Shown piece after piece: positions 27,093 through 36,201 of a stretch of 64,000 nucleotides of DNA. The first letter of the stretch is position 1. Each line of letters opens with the position of its first letter. The stretch is from NCBI RefSeq assembly GCF_900176605.1, contig NZ_FXLP01000004.1:558001-622000 (forward strand), given 5' to 3'. Origin of the DNA: Peptoniphilus vaginalis. Its GTDB lineage: Bacteria > Bacillota > Clostridia > Tissierellales > Peptoniphilaceae. The translations under genes and the position numbers were made by a program. Under the pieces are notes generated by a model. It ran no database searches, was not told the origin of the DNA, and worked only from the letters and a program-made list of their open reading frames with translations.

Positions 27093-28766
27093 ATGAAGAA
27101 AAGATTTTTCAGATACCTACTTGGTATTGCCCTCCTGACCTTATTTTTATCAACTGTGGCATCTATGTTTATTTTTTACTCTGGCTATGCCAAGAGGTCC
27201 AACGAGGACTTGCGAAGCATCGTCATGACCATGGGGGAAAGTCTTAATGAGCATGAAGATGACCTTGCCTACTTAGAAGGACTTGCAAACAAAAAATTAG
27301 ACTTTAGGATAACTTTGATAAGAGATGATGGACAAGTCCTATACGATTCAAAGAAGGATGTAAAGCTCTTGCCATCTCACAAGGATAGACCAGAAGTAAT
27401 TGAAGCAAAAAGACTTGGCTATGCCCAAGTGGAAAGATATTCCAACACCCTCTCCAAGGACCTCTACTATGTTAGCCTAAGGCTCGATGATGGAAATATG
27501 ATTAGGATCTCCAGGGAGATGGACAACCTAATTGGTGCCTTTACTAAGGTTCTTCCCCTTGACATCTTAATGTCTTTTGTGATTTTTATAGTAGCAGCTC
27601 TAGTTTCAAAGACCTTAACAAAAAAGACCTTTGACCCACTAAACAATCTTGAAGAAGACCTGCTTAGTCTTGACACAAATATTTTTCCAGAGCTAAGTCC
27701 CTTCATCAATAAGATAAAAAAACAAAAGATTACTATAGATGAAAACTACAAAGAGATCGCAAGAGAAAGGGACACAATTAATACAATCCTAAAAAATATG
27801 AGAGAGTCCCTTGTTATTGTTGACGAAAATAAAAACCTCTTGGCAGTAAACGACTCTGCGAAAGAAATTTTTAAATCCAAGAGAGAAATCCTTGGAGAAA
27901 ATATAATTAACCTAATAAGAGATGAAGAAATTTTAAAAATGACTGACTATGCCCTTATGGGTAAGAGCATCGAAGCCATAACAAGAATTGGAGACAGGGA
28001 CTACAAGTGCTATGTCAACCCAGTCTATGAAGACAAGAGGGTGAGGGGACTTTTGATCCTCTTCATTGACGAGACAGAAGAGATTAGGGCTCTAAGACTT
28101 CGTGAAGAATTCTCATCAAATGTCAGTCACGAGTTAAAGACTCCCTTGACATCAATCTCTGGTTTTTCAGAACTTCTTGTAAATAACTTGGTAGAAGACA
28201 AGGACAAGGAAGCCTTCTATAAATTAATTTATGATGACTCCAAGAGACTCCTAAGTCTTGTTGAAGACATTATGAAAATTTCTGGACTTGAAAATGCAGG
28301 AGACTATGACAAGGAAGAAGTTGATCTAAGGGAAATTATTTCTGAAATCCTAAAGGGATATGAAAATTTAATTGAAGAAAAAAATCTTGAAGTTAACTTT
28401 GAAGGTCGTGGAACTGTCTTTGAAAACAGGACTATGATCTGGGAACTCTTCTCCAACTTAATCAACAACGGACTTAAGTACAACAAGGAGGGGGGAAGGC
28501 TCGACATAAAAATTTCTGAAGAAGAAAGAGCCTACAAGATTATAATTGCTGATACAGGAATTGGAATCCCACAAGAAGATCTTGCAAGGGTCTTCGAAAG
28601 ATTTTATAGGGTGGACAAGTCAAGGTCACGTAGAGTTGGTGGGACAGGTCTTGGCCTCTCAATAGTAAAACACATCTTGCAAAACATTGGAGGCAAGGTA
28701 AAAATTTCTTCACAACTTGGTCAAGGCACTAGCTTTGAATTACTATTAAAAAAGCAAAGTCAATAA
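27093..28766 (+). CDS. phoR: Phosphate-sensing histidine kinase, PhoR-like
   Basis: 557 residues. Membrane helix at 8-28, extracellular region to about 145, second helix near 152-172, PAS domain near 225-330 (NTILKNMRESLVIVDENKN), HisKA with H346 in FSSNVSHELKTPLTSISGF, then HATPase with N-box WELFSNLINNGLKYN, G1 ADTGIGIP, F-box RFYRVDKSRSR and G2 GGTGLGLSIV. All catalytic boxes are intact. Senses phosphate status through Pst/PhoU and phosphorylates the upstream regulator. Last gene of the operon. Confidence 0.9.
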   Translation: MKKRFFRYLLGIALLTLFLSTVASMFIFYSGYAKRSNEDLRSIVMTMGESLNEHEDDLAYLEGLANKKLDFRITLIRDDGQVLYDSKKDVKLLPSHKDRPEVIEAKRLGYAQVERYSNTLSKDLYYVSLRLDDGNMIRISREMDNLIGAFTKVLPLDILMSFVIFIVAALVSKTLTKKTFDPLNNLEEDLLSLDTNIFPELSPFINKIKKQKITIDENYKEIARERDTINTILKNMRESLVIVDENKNLLAVNDSAKEIFKSKREILGENIINLIRDEEILKMTDYALMGKSIEAITRIGDRDYKCYVNPVYEDKRVRGLLILFIDETEEIRALRLREEFSSNVSHELKTPLTSISGFSELLVNNLVEDKDKEAFYKLIYDDSKRLLSLVEDIMKISGLENAGDYDKEEVDLREIISEILKGYENLIEEKNLEVNFEGRGTVFENRTMIWELFSNLINNGLKYNKEGGRLDIKISEEERAYKIIIADTGIGIPQEDLARVFERFYRVDKSRSRRVGGTGLGLSIVKHILQNIGGKVKISSQLGQGTSFELLLKKQSQ

Positions 28767-28802
28767 ATTTTCTAAAAGCTCTTAATAAAATAAACTTAAT
28801 TG

Positions 28803-28847
28803 ACCTATGGGGGTTGGCCTTAATAATCAACCCTTATAGGTTTTTTG
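28803..28847 (+). terminator. Rho-independent terminator of the pst-pho operon
   Basis: Long stem ACCTATGGGGGTTG/CAACCCTTATAGGT with two central mismatches, 11-base loop, then TTTTTT. Confidence 0.88.
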
Positions 28848-29139
28848 TTACAAGTAAACTTTCTCTATAAGAAAGACCTCTTAAGTTAATTTAATAGGGC
28901 TTAAAACAATGCAAGGTTTGAGAAATTATAAGAGTTTAAAAATTGAAAGCGAAAATCAATTTATATTATAATTGCTATTGATGATAAATGTAATCAAAAT
29001 CAAGGGAAAAGTCTTTAGCTATATTAAGATTTATTTTGAGTAGCTATAAATTAGTAAATAATTGATTTTGAATATCACTATATTATTGAAAATTTAGTTT
29101 GAAATTTTGATAAATAAAAAATTTTTTTAAAAAAAATGA
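28848..29139. other. AT-rich intergenic region with nothing recognised
   Basis: About 290 bases between the pst-pho terminator and the next promoter. No open frame, strong hairpin, repeat or known RNA motif is visible by eye. Confidence 0.5.
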
Positions 29140-29167
29140 TTGTAATTTATAGATTATTGGGTATAAT
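29140..29167 (+). promoter_or_regulatory. Promoter of the DUF6110/P-type ATPase pair
   Basis: TTGTAA (29140-29145), 16-base spacer, TATAAT (29162-29167). The leader ends in TTTAGGAGGTTTTTATA. Confidence 0.65.
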
Positions 29168-29199
29168 GAAGACAAAGAAAAGTTTAGGAGGTTTTTATA

Positions 29200-29496
29200 A
29201 TGAAAAGAAAATTAATTAATTTAGGACTAGGTTTTGTAGCAGGTGCTATCGGTGGAAAAATTCTTTCATCAGAAACAGCAAGAAAATTAGCCGTTAACAC
29301 AGTAGCTGGTGGTTTAAAAATCAAAGAAGGCATAGACAAGAACCTTGAAACAGTAAAAGTTACAAGCGAAGACATTCTTGCCGAAGCAAAAATTAAAAAG
29401 GCAGAAGACGAAAAGAAAGAAGCTGAAAGAAAGGCTCAAGTAGACATAGAAAAAGTTGCTGAAGCAGAAGTTGTTGAAGAAAAAGTAGAAGACTAA
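29200..29496 (+). CDS. DUF6110-type small protein
   Basis: 98 residues. The N-terminal hydrophobic, glycine-rich segment (INLGLGFVAGAIGGKILSS) may be membrane associated. The rest is a highly charged helix of Lys, Glu and Ala. Small proteins of this kind are found next to heavy-metal P-type ATPases, as here, where the ATPase ATG follows one base after this stop. Possibly a regulator or chaperone of the pump; no metal-binding residues are visible. Confidence 0.7.
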   Translation: MKRKLINLGLGFVAGAIGGKILSSETARKLAVNTVAGGLKIKEGIDKNLETVKVTSEDILAEAKIKKAEDEKKEAERKAQVDIEKVAEAEVVEEKVED

Positions 29497-29497
29497 G

Positions 29498-31573
29498 ATG
29501 ATTGCTTCTATTGCTAGCAGGACTCTAGGCAGGGCTCGTTTCACTTATGAAGGGGTCCTACCAGATTCCAATGTTAATAAATTAAAATACAAAATTGAAA
29601 AACTTGAGGGAGTTAAGTTTTGCAAGATTTCTCCCCTTGCCAATTCAATAACAGTATCTTATGAAGAAAAATTTCTTCCAAAGATTGCAAGATTTATCTT
29701 GGACTTCGACTTACGTGACTTAGATGACTTTGAAGTCGATGATCCTGACTTTGTCCCACAAAATAATAGGGAAGTATTTCACATCTTGCGAGACGCCATG
29801 TATAGGAGAATTTTCTTTACAAAAATTCTGCCAATGCCTTTGAGGCCAATTGGCGTAATTATAAAATCAATTCCTTACATCAAGGCTGGCTTAAGGAGCC
29901 TAAAGAATAGAAAATTTGATGTGAGTCTTCTTGATGCAACAGCAATTGGTGTATCTATACTAGATGGAGAATTTGGTGATGCAGGTAGCATTATGTTCTT
30001 GCTAGAGCTTGGCGAAGAACTAGAAGACTACACACTAAAGAAGTCTAAGGATGACTTGGCTCAGTCCCTAAAGTTAAATGTCGACAAGGTCTTTGTAGTT
30101 GATGGAGATAAGAAGTATTTAAAGAAACTTGAAGAGGTTGAAATCGGTGACCTCGTTGAAGTCAATATGGGTTCAACTATACCTGTTGATGGAGAAATAA
30201 TAAGAGGTTATGGTATGGTCAATGAGGCATCCTTAACTGGTGAGTCTCTAGCTGTTAAGAAGACCGAAGGCAAGACTGTCTTTGCGGGCACTGCCCTAGA
30301 AGAGGGAGCTCTTTTAGTAAGGACTGCCAAAAAATATGACGACTCAAGAATCAACCATATAATAGAATTAATTGGAGAAAGTGAAAAGAATAAGTCCCTT
30401 GCAGAAAAGAAGGCAGAATCTCTTGCAGATTCAATTGTAAAATATTCCTTCCTTGGAGCAGGCATAACTTATCTTTTGACAAGGAACTTTATCAAAGCCA
30501 AGTCCTTCCTAATGGTGGACTTCTCTTGTGCCCTAAAACTCACAATGCCAATTGCAACAATGAAGGCAATCTCATCGGCATCAGAAAGGGAAATTCTTGT
30601 AAAGGGTGGAAGGTATCTTGAAAAGTTGGCACACGCTGACTCCATAGTCTTTGACAAGACAGGAACTCTTACAAAGTCAGAACCAAAAGTTGAGAAGGTA
30701 ATTGCCTTCTACGACCACGATGAAGACGAATGTTTAAGAATTGCAGCTTGCCTTGAAGAACACTTCCCACACTCAATTGCCAATGCAGTTGTAAAGGCTG
30801 CTAAGGATAAGAACCTAAAGCACGAAGAAATGCACTCAAAACCAGAGTACATTGTGGCTCATGGAATAAAATCAACAATTGAAGGAAAACCTGCCCTAAT
30901 AGGATCTGCCCACTTCATACTTGAAGATGAAAAGATCCAAATCGACAAGGAACAAGAAAATAAAATTGAAGAGTTAAAGGAAGACTACTCACTTTTATAC
31001 CTTGCCTTTGATGATAAACTAATTGCAGTTATTTGTATCAAGGACCCAGTACGTGAAGATGCAAAATTCACTATTGATGCCCTAAGACAACTTGGCTTCA
31101 CAAGGATTGCAATGCTAACTGGCGACGCAGAAAACTCTGCTAGAGCTGTGGCAGAAGAACTTGAACTTGATTATTACGAGTCACAAGTCTTACCAGAAGA
31201 CAAGAAAAATTATGTAGATAGGGAAAAGGAAGCAGGCAGGACTGTAGTTATGATTGGAGACGGAATCAACGACTCCATAGCTCTTTCATCAGCAGATGTT
31301 GGCATCTCAATGCATGAAGGTGCAGACATAGCAAAAGAAATTGCAGACATATCTATTAAGTCTGACTCCCTAAAGGAACTCATCGACGTAATAAAAATTG
31401 CAAGAGCTCTTGAAGGAAGAATCCACAGAAATTACAGAGAAATTATTTCCTTTAACGGAGCCCTAATTATTCTTGGAGTCTTAGGTTATGTGACAAACAC
31501 TCGCTCAGCCTTCCTTCACAATGCATCAACAGTTGCCATTGCAGGAAGAAATATGAGAGACTACGCAATATAA
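29498..31573 (+). CDS. Heavy-metal P1B-type ATPase with an SCA membrane motif
   Basis: 691 residues. Degenerate HMA-like N-terminal region (residues 15-85) without CxxC. Actuator loop NEASLTGESLAV, phosphorylation site D386 in FDKTGTLTKS, nucleotide-domain dipeptide in EEHFPHSIANAV (HP), and hinge MIGDGINDSIALSSADVGIS. The membrane metal motif, CPC in copper or zinc pumps, reads SCA here (S343-C344-A345 in FSCALKLTMPIA). Metal therefore uncertain. Only one or two helices precede the actuator. Coupled to the DUF6110-type gene. Confidence 0.88.
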   Translation: MIASIASRTLGRARFTYEGVLPDSNVNKLKYKIEKLEGVKFCKISPLANSITVSYEEKFLPKIARFILDFDLRDLDDFEVDDPDFVPQNNREVFHILRDAMYRRIFFTKILPMPLRPIGVIIKSIPYIKAGLRSLKNRKFDVSLLDATAIGVSILDGEFGDAGSIMFLLELGEELEDYTLKKSKDDLAQSLKLNVDKVFVVDGDKKYLKKLEEVEIGDLVEVNMGSTIPVDGEIIRGYGMVNEASLTGESLAVKKTEGKTVFAGTALEEGALLVRTAKKYDDSRINHIIELIGESEKNKSLAEKKAESLADSIVKYSFLGAGITYLLTRNFIKAKSFLMVDFSCALKLTMPIATMKAISSASEREILVKGGRYLEKLAHADSIVFDKTGTLTKSEPKVEKVIAFYDHDEDECLRIAACLEEHFPHSIANAVVKAAKDKNLKHEEMHSKPEYIVAHGIKSTIEGKPALIGSAHFILEDEKIQIDKEQENKIEELKEDYSLLYLAFDDKLIAVICIKDPVREDAKFTIDALRQLGFTRIAMLTGDAENSARAVAEELELDYYESQVLPEDKKNYVDREKEAGRTVVMIGDGINDSIALSSADVGISMHEGADIAKEIADISIKSDSLKELIDVIKIARALEGRIHRNYREIISFNGALIILGVLGYVTNTRSAFLHNASTVAIAGRNMRDYAI

Positions 31574-31625
31574 AATAATTTTTAAAATATTTTAAACGAA
31601 TAAGAAAATATTTATTCCAAATCTC

Positions 31626-31655
31626 AAAAAAAGAGGACCTTCGCGGTCCTTTTTC
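31626..31655. terminator. Bidirectional terminator
   Basis: Stem AGGACC/GGTCCT with loop TTCGC, A-tract on the left and TTTTTCTTTT on the right. It serves the ATPase gene and the converging DUF4364 gene. Confidence 0.88.
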
Positions 31656-31661
31656 TTTTAC

Positions 31662-32186
31662 TTATTTATTTTCTTCTTCTGTCAAGATTTTTAAAATCTC
31701 TGAATAAATTTCTTCTGGATTTTTTTTGAAGTTGGCAGAAATTTTCTTCGCCATAGTGGCGTCTGAAGTTTCAATTTTTAAATTTAATACTTCAATCTCG
31801 TCGTCTCTAATTTTTAGTTGAGCGTAGTGGCTTCCATCTCTTTCAATTACTTCGGCAGAGACAGAATTTTTTAAAAGTAATTCGTGGTGGTAGACTTCCA
31901 TCTTCTCATCTAAGAATTTTATATTTTCTTCAGGTATTTGCTCGTAGAAAATATTTAAGGTCTTGACTCCATCATCTGATAGATAATATTTTTTTTCATT
32001 GTCAAAGAGGACAAGGCCCGTTGACTCTAGCTCCTTTAAATATTGTTTGAAGTAAAAATAATTGAAGAGCTCAATATCCAATACAAAATAAGACAGGTCA
32101 TTCTCCTTTAGTCTGTGGTTGAAGTTGTCTATTATGTAGAGGATTAATAATTTATTTAATGCAAGTTCAAAAGAACTTTTTTTCAT
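31662..32186 (-). CDS. DUF4364 family protein
   Basis: 174 residues. The N-terminal 80 residues look like a winged helix (LALNKLLILYIIDNF, FNYFYFKQYLKELESTGLV, YYLSDDGVKTL), as in DUF4364 proteins of Clostridia, and a strand-rich C-terminal half follows. Start at 32186 is set by GAAGGTGATCTT; an in-frame start five codons earlier is less well placed. Divergent from hpt with about 100 bases between. Probably a DNA-binding regulator; no target known. Confidence 0.8.
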   Translation of the reverse strand: MKKSSFELALNKLLILYIIDNFNHRLKENDLSYFVLDIELFNYFYFKQYLKELESTGLVLFDNEKKYYLSDDGVKTLNIFYEQIPEENIKFLDEKMEVYHHELLLKNSVSAEVIERDGSHYAQLKIRDDEIEVLNLKIETSDATMAKKISANFKKNPEEIYSEILKILTEEENK

Positions 32187-32283
32187 AAGATCACCTTCCA
32201 AGTCATTATACCAAAGCCAGGCTTATAATGGCAATTAAAGATGAATTTTTACAAGTTTTTGATATAATGTAAATGGAGGAATT

Positions 32284-32811
32284 ATGGAAAAAGAAATTTT
32301 ATTTTCTCGTGAAGAGATACAAGAAAAAGTTGTAAGCCTGGGCAAGATGATTGAAAAAGACTTCGAAGATGATTTCGTAGTTATTGCTCTTTTAAGGGGA
32401 AGTTTTATTTTTGCAGCAGACTTAGTTAGAGAGATAGATAGATTAGTTGAAATAGATTTTTTAACAACGTCAAGTTATGGGCACAGCGAAAGCTCCAGTG
32501 GAGAGGTTAGGTTCTTGACAGACCTTCGCACTAACATAGAAGGCAGGAATGTCTTAATAGTTGATGACATATTAGACACAGGCAACACCCTCTATGCTGT
32601 GAAGGAAAAGTTAATGACTTACAAACCAAAAACTTTAAAGACTTGCGTCTTGTTAGATAAACCTTCAAGGAGAGAGGCAGATGTAAGCGCCGACTATGTT
32701 GGCTTTGAAATTGAGGACCTCTTTATAGTTGGTTACGGCCTAAACTATGGCGACCACTACAGGAATGTCCCTTACATCTACACTTATAAGGAAAAAAATG
32801 AGAAACTTTAA
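32284..32811 (+). CDS. hpt: Hypoxanthine phosphoribosyltransferase
   Basis: 175 residues. Salvages hypoxanthine and guanine with PRPP. PRPP-binding motif VLIVDDILDTGNTLY, N-terminal loop ALLRGSFIFAADLVREI, and base-binding region VGFEIEDLFIVGYGLNYGDH. Full length for the family. A TATAAT at 32263-32268 may be its -10, and TGGAGGAATT precedes the ATG. Overlaps the next gene by 14 bases. Confidence 0.95.
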   Translation: MEKEILFSREEIQEKVVSLGKMIEKDFEDDFVVIALLRGSFIFAADLVREIDRLVEIDFLTTSSYGHSESSSGEVRFLTDLRTNIEGRNVLIVDDILDTGNTLYAVKEKLMTYKPKTLKTCVLLDKPSRREADVSADYVGFEIEDLFIVGYGLNYGDHYRNVPYIYTYKEKNEKL

Positions 32812-33712
32812 GAAGAAAAATTTAAATGTAATGAGTGTCAACTCCTTGACTCTCGTTCTTGCAATTATATTTTTGACGATTGGATTTAACATTCAGGAAC
32901 GTTTTAGCTTTTGGGGGACCTTCATAACAGAAGTGGTAATTGTTTTGATCCCAGCCTTACTTATATCTTCAACAGGAAGAATAAAAGAGGTTTTAAAGGT
33001 CAAGAGGGTCCCAATGAAGAGCTTGGGGCTTACAATTATCCTTGTGATATTAACCTATCCTGTGATTTTACTTCTTAACGGAGTATTTTTGTCCCTTCTT
33101 TCAAACTTCATTGAATACAAAAATTTCCCCATGGAGTTAATGTTACAAAAGGTTCCGATTTTTAATTATTTAATTTTTATGTGCCTTGTGCCGGCAATTT
33201 GTGAAGAAGTTTTCTTTAGGGGAACCCTTACCAATGCCTACAATGTTTATGGAGAGAGGTTTGCCATAGTGATATCTGCCCTTGTCTTTGCCCTCTTCCA
33301 CTTTGACATTCAAAATTTTATAGCCCCCTTCTTGTTGGGACTTTTATTTGCAAGTTTAATTGAATTTACCGGCTCAATACTGCCTGCAATTTTGGCTCAT
33401 TTTGTCAATAACGTCCTTGCAGTTTTATCTGCCAGGTATGTAAATGAAAGGGTCTTTAGCTTTTTGAGACAGACAAAATTTTCTCGTGAGATTGGTTCTC
33501 TTGAGCTTTCAATTATTATAATTTTAGTGGTTCTTTCAATTTTCTCAATAGTCTTAAGCAGGCTTATTTTGAAAAACCTAAAGAAGGAAAATCAAGCTGA
33601 GGGACAAGCTAATATAAGGTATAGGGATGTAGAGGCCATTGACTTGTTTAATTTCGTGCCACTTATTGCCCTTGTGATTTTGTATTTCATCTATCACTAT
33701 ATTGTTTTTTAA
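32798..33712 (+). CDS. CPBP family intramembrane metalloprotease
   Basis: 305 residues, about eight membrane helices. The CPBP/Abi motifs are AICEEVFFRGTL, ALVFALFHFDIQNF and AHFVNNVLA, giving the catalytic glutamates, Arg and histidines. These proteases cleave membrane substrates, and some give bacteriocin immunity. The ATG at 32798 lies in the 3' end of hpt behind AAGGAAAA; a longer frame starting inside hpt is unlikely. Followed 11 bases later by the sirtuin gene. Confidence 0.88.
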   Translation: MRNFKKKNLNVMSVNSLTLVLAIIFLTIGFNIQERFSFWGTFITEVVIVLIPALLISSTGRIKEVLKVKRVPMKSLGLTIILVILTYPVILLLNGVFLSLLSNFIEYKNFPMELMLQKVPIFNYLIFMCLVPAICEEVFFRGTLTNAYNVYGERFAIVISALVFALFHFDIQNFIAPFLLGLLFASLIEFTGSILPAILAHFVNNVLAVLSARYVNERVFSFLRQTKFSREIGSLELSIIIILVVLSIFSIVLSRLILKNLKKENQAEGQANIRYRDVEAIDLFNFVPLIALVILYFIYHYIVF

Positions 33713-33723
33713 GGAGATAGGAT

Positions 33724-34461
33724 ATGGATAAGATTAAAGAAGCAGCAGATTTAATTTTAAAATCAAAGAAGGTTTTTGCCCTTACTGGGGCAGGCATTTC
33801 TACAGATTCAGGAATTCCTGATTTTAGGTCATCATCTGGCTACTATTCCAAGATGGATCCAGCCCTTGCCCTTTCTAAGGACAGACTTTTAAATCATCCA
33901 GAAATTTTTTACAAGGAAGGCTACAAGATTTTGGAAGACTTAAACGACCAAGAACCCAACGGAGGTCACAAGGCCCTTGCCAAGATGGAAGAGGAAGGCT
34001 TTTTAGCTGGCATAATCACACAAAATATTGACAACCTTCACGCCAAGGCTGGTTCCAAAAATATATATGAAGTTCATGGCGAAACTCGTGGGACTCACTG
34101 TATGAAGTGTGGCAAGGAATATCCCTTTGCCCTGATGAGAAAAAAAGTTAAGGTTGGAGAAATTCCACCAAGATGTGATACTTGTGGCGGAGTAATTAGG
34201 CCCAATGTTGTAATGTTTGGCGATATGATGCCAGACGACTTCGAAAGGGGAGCAAGGGAACTTGATTCCACTGACACCCTTATAGTTGTTGGCTCATCAC
34301 TTACTGTTTCACCAGTAAACTTCTTGCCAAACTACGTAGACCACTTGATTATAATTAACAATGACCCAACACCAATGGATAGGCGTGCTGATGTTGTCAT
34401 CCACGAAAATTCTACTAGGGTATTGGAAGAAATTTTGAAGGAGCTTGAAGCCAGATCATGA
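33724..34461 (+). CDS. cobB: NAD-dependent protein deacylase, Sir2 family
   Basis: 245 residues. NAD-binding motifs GAGISTDSGIPDFRS and TQNIDNLH, the catalytic His in EVHGETRG, and the zinc site CMKC with CDTCGG; C-terminal GSSLTVSPVN. Removes acetyl or related acyl groups from lysines using NAD. The Ala/Tyr/Arg pocket pattern of desuccinylases is not obvious, so deacetylation is the better guess. GGAGATAGGAT precedes the ATG. Overlaps the next gene by 4 bases. Confidence 0.93.
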   Translation: MDKIKEAADLILKSKKVFALTGAGISTDSGIPDFRSSSGYYSKMDPALALSKDRLLNHPEIFYKEGYKILEDLNDQEPNGGHKALAKMEEEGFLAGIITQNIDNLHAKAGSKNIYEVHGETRGTHCMKCGKEYPFALMRKKVKVGEIPPRCDTCGGVIRPNVVMFGDMMPDDFERGARELDSTDTLIVVGSSLTVSPVNFLPNYVDHLIIINNDPTPMDRRADVVIHENSTRVLEEILKELEARS

Positions 34462-35183
34462 TGTACGGAGATTTTGCTTATTTTTACGACAAGCTCATGT
34501 ATGACCTTGACTACGAAAAAATTTATAAATTTATTAGAGAGCTTCTAGAGAAAAAATCTTTAGAAGCTGACTTAATTTTGGAAATGGCTTGTGGGACAGG
34601 AGGTCTTACTGAAAAACTTGTCAAGGACTTCAAGGTTCATGCCTTTGACCTATCAGAGGATATGTTGGCAGTCTGTGAAAATAAGATTAGGAGTAGGAAT
34701 TTAAGACTTTTTAAGCAAAATATGGCAGGTTTTTCTGCCCCAGGGACTTATGATGCTATAGTCTCAGTTGGTGACAGCTTAAATTATTTAATAGAGGGGG
34801 AAGACTTTGAGGCAGCCTTGAGGTCAGCCTACAACCACCTAAGAGAGGGTGGGATCTTTATCTTTGACCTCAACACAGAGTACAAGTTCAAGAACATTGA
34901 TCCTGTAACTGTTGACGAAGTTGAAGATGTCTTTTACATCTGGGAAAATATTTTTGATGGGGAGTCAAAACTAAATACCTATGGGGTTAATTTTTTCAGA
35001 AACACTGAAGACAACAATTATAAGAGATTTTACGAAGAACACCTAGAGAGGGCATACAACCTTTCTTATGTGACAAATATTTTAAAAGAAATTGGTTTTT
35101 GTGATATAGAAGTTTACGATGACTATGAGTTTAGAGAGGCAAGTGATACAAGTTCTAGATACACAATAATCGCAAGGAGGTAA
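34458..35183 (+). CDS. Class I SAM-dependent methyltransferase
   Basis: 241 residues. SAM motif I LILEMACGTGGLTEKL, motif II VHAFDLSEDML, then MAGFSAPGTYDAIVSVGDSL and a Methyltransf_25-type core (LREGGIFIFDLN). Substrate unknown. Two ATGs lie together at 34458 and 34461. Embedded in the hpt-protease-sirtuin-hslO run with overlaps on one side and 2 bases to the next gene. Confidence 0.88.
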   Translation: MMYGDFAYFYDKLMYDLDYEKIYKFIRELLEKKSLEADLILEMACGTGGLTEKLVKDFKVHAFDLSEDMLAVCENKIRSRNLRLFKQNMAGFSAPGTYDAIVSVGDSLNYLIEGEDFEAALRSAYNHLREGGIFIFDLNTEYKFKNIDPVTVDEVEDVFYIWENIFDGESKLNTYGVNFFRNTEDNNYKRFYEEHLERAYNLSYVTNILKEIGFCDIEVYDDYEFREASDTSSRYTIIARR

Positions 35184-35185
35184 AT

Positions 35186-36106
35186 TTGGGATATATTTTA
35201 AGAGCAATAGATGAAACAGAAACTATAAAAATATCTGCAGCCATAACAACAGATGTAGTTGAAGAGGCAAGAAAAATTCACAATCTTTCAAAGACAACTT
35301 CAGCAGCCTTGGGCAGGGTTTTAACTGCAACAGCAATCATTGGCTCCTGGCAAAAAAATGAAAGAGACTCAATAACTCTTTCCATTAATGGAAATGGTCC
35401 AGCAGGTCCCATTATTGCAACTTGTAAAAATGATGGCTTTGTAAAGGGTTACGTTTCAAGACCTGGGGCAGACCTTCCAACAAGGGAGTCTGATGGAAAG
35501 ATAGATGTTGCTGGAGTAGTTGGTCAAGGAAACTTGACTATGACAATGGATGTAGGAATGAAGAAGCCCTACACAGGGACAGTTAACCTAACAAGTGGGG
35601 AAATTGCAGAAGACCTTGCAGTTTACTTCTTGCAATCTGACCAAATTCCATCAGCAGTTGGCCTTGGAGTCCTAGTTGACGTTGACTATTCAATAAAGGC
35701 AGCAGGAGGCTTTATAGTTCAACTAATGCCAGACTGCAGGGAAGAAGAAATTGCAAAGCTTGAAGAAAACTTGAAGAAGTTAAAGAATGTAACTTCAGTA
35801 ATTGATGAGTACCACGATGCAGAAAAACTAATTGAAATTTTAATGGAAGGTATGAACTACAAGGTGCTTGAAAAAAGAGACATCGAGTACAAGTGCAACT
35901 GCTCTCGTGAAAAAGTTGAAGATGCAATAGTCTCAGTTGGACCAAAGGAAATTAGAGAAATTTTAGAAGAGGACAAGAAGGCGGAAGTGAATTGTTATTT
36001 CTGCAACTCTGTTTACAATTTCGATGAAAAAGATCTTGAGAGAATGCTAAAGAAGGCAGAAGACATAAATAAAAATAGAGAAATCATCATCCAAGATAAT
36101 TTTTAA
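35186..36106 (+). CDS. hslO: Redox-regulated chaperone Hsp33
   Basis: 306 residues. N-terminal domain with SINGNGPAGPIIATCKNDG and DLPTRESDGKIDVAG; C-terminal zinc switch with CNC and, about 32 residues later, CYFC, the four cysteines that bind zinc when reduced and form disulfides under oxidative stress. Start is TTG at 35186, fixed by GCAAGGAGGTAAAT immediately upstream; no ATG is closer. Last gene of the cluster starting at hpt. Confidence 0.95.
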   Translation: MGYILRAIDETETIKISAAITTDVVEEARKIHNLSKTTSAALGRVLTATAIIGSWQKNERDSITLSINGNGPAGPIIATCKNDGFVKGYVSRPGADLPTRESDGKIDVAGVVGQGNLTMTMDVGMKKPYTGTVNLTSGEIAEDLAVYFLQSDQIPSAVGLGVLVDVDYSIKAAGGFIVQLMPDCREEEIAKLEENLKKLKNVTSVIDEYHDAEKLIEILMEGMNYKVLEKRDIEYKCNCSREKVEDAIVSVGPKEIREILEEDKKAEVNCYFCNSVYNFDEKDLERMLKKAEDINKNREIIIQDNF

Positions 36107-36166
36107 AAATTTTCTATTTTGTATTAGCCTTATCTAAGGCCTAGGAGACTTTGACTTATTGCTTTC

Positions 36167-36195
36167 TTGTTGGCTGCTGGCAAAAAGGATATAAT
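36167..36195 (+). promoter_or_regulatory. Promoter of the Fic gene, apparently giving a leaderless transcript
   Basis: TTGTTG (36167-36172), 17-base spacer, TATAAT (36190-36195). The expected start point falls on or next to the ATG at 36202, leaving no leader. Confidence 0.6.
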
Positions 36196-36201
36196 TGTAT
36201 T

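Noticed and set aside
36127-36148. Small hairpin after hslO as terminator
   Set aside because: The stem is short and has no T-run, so a terminator cannot be supported.
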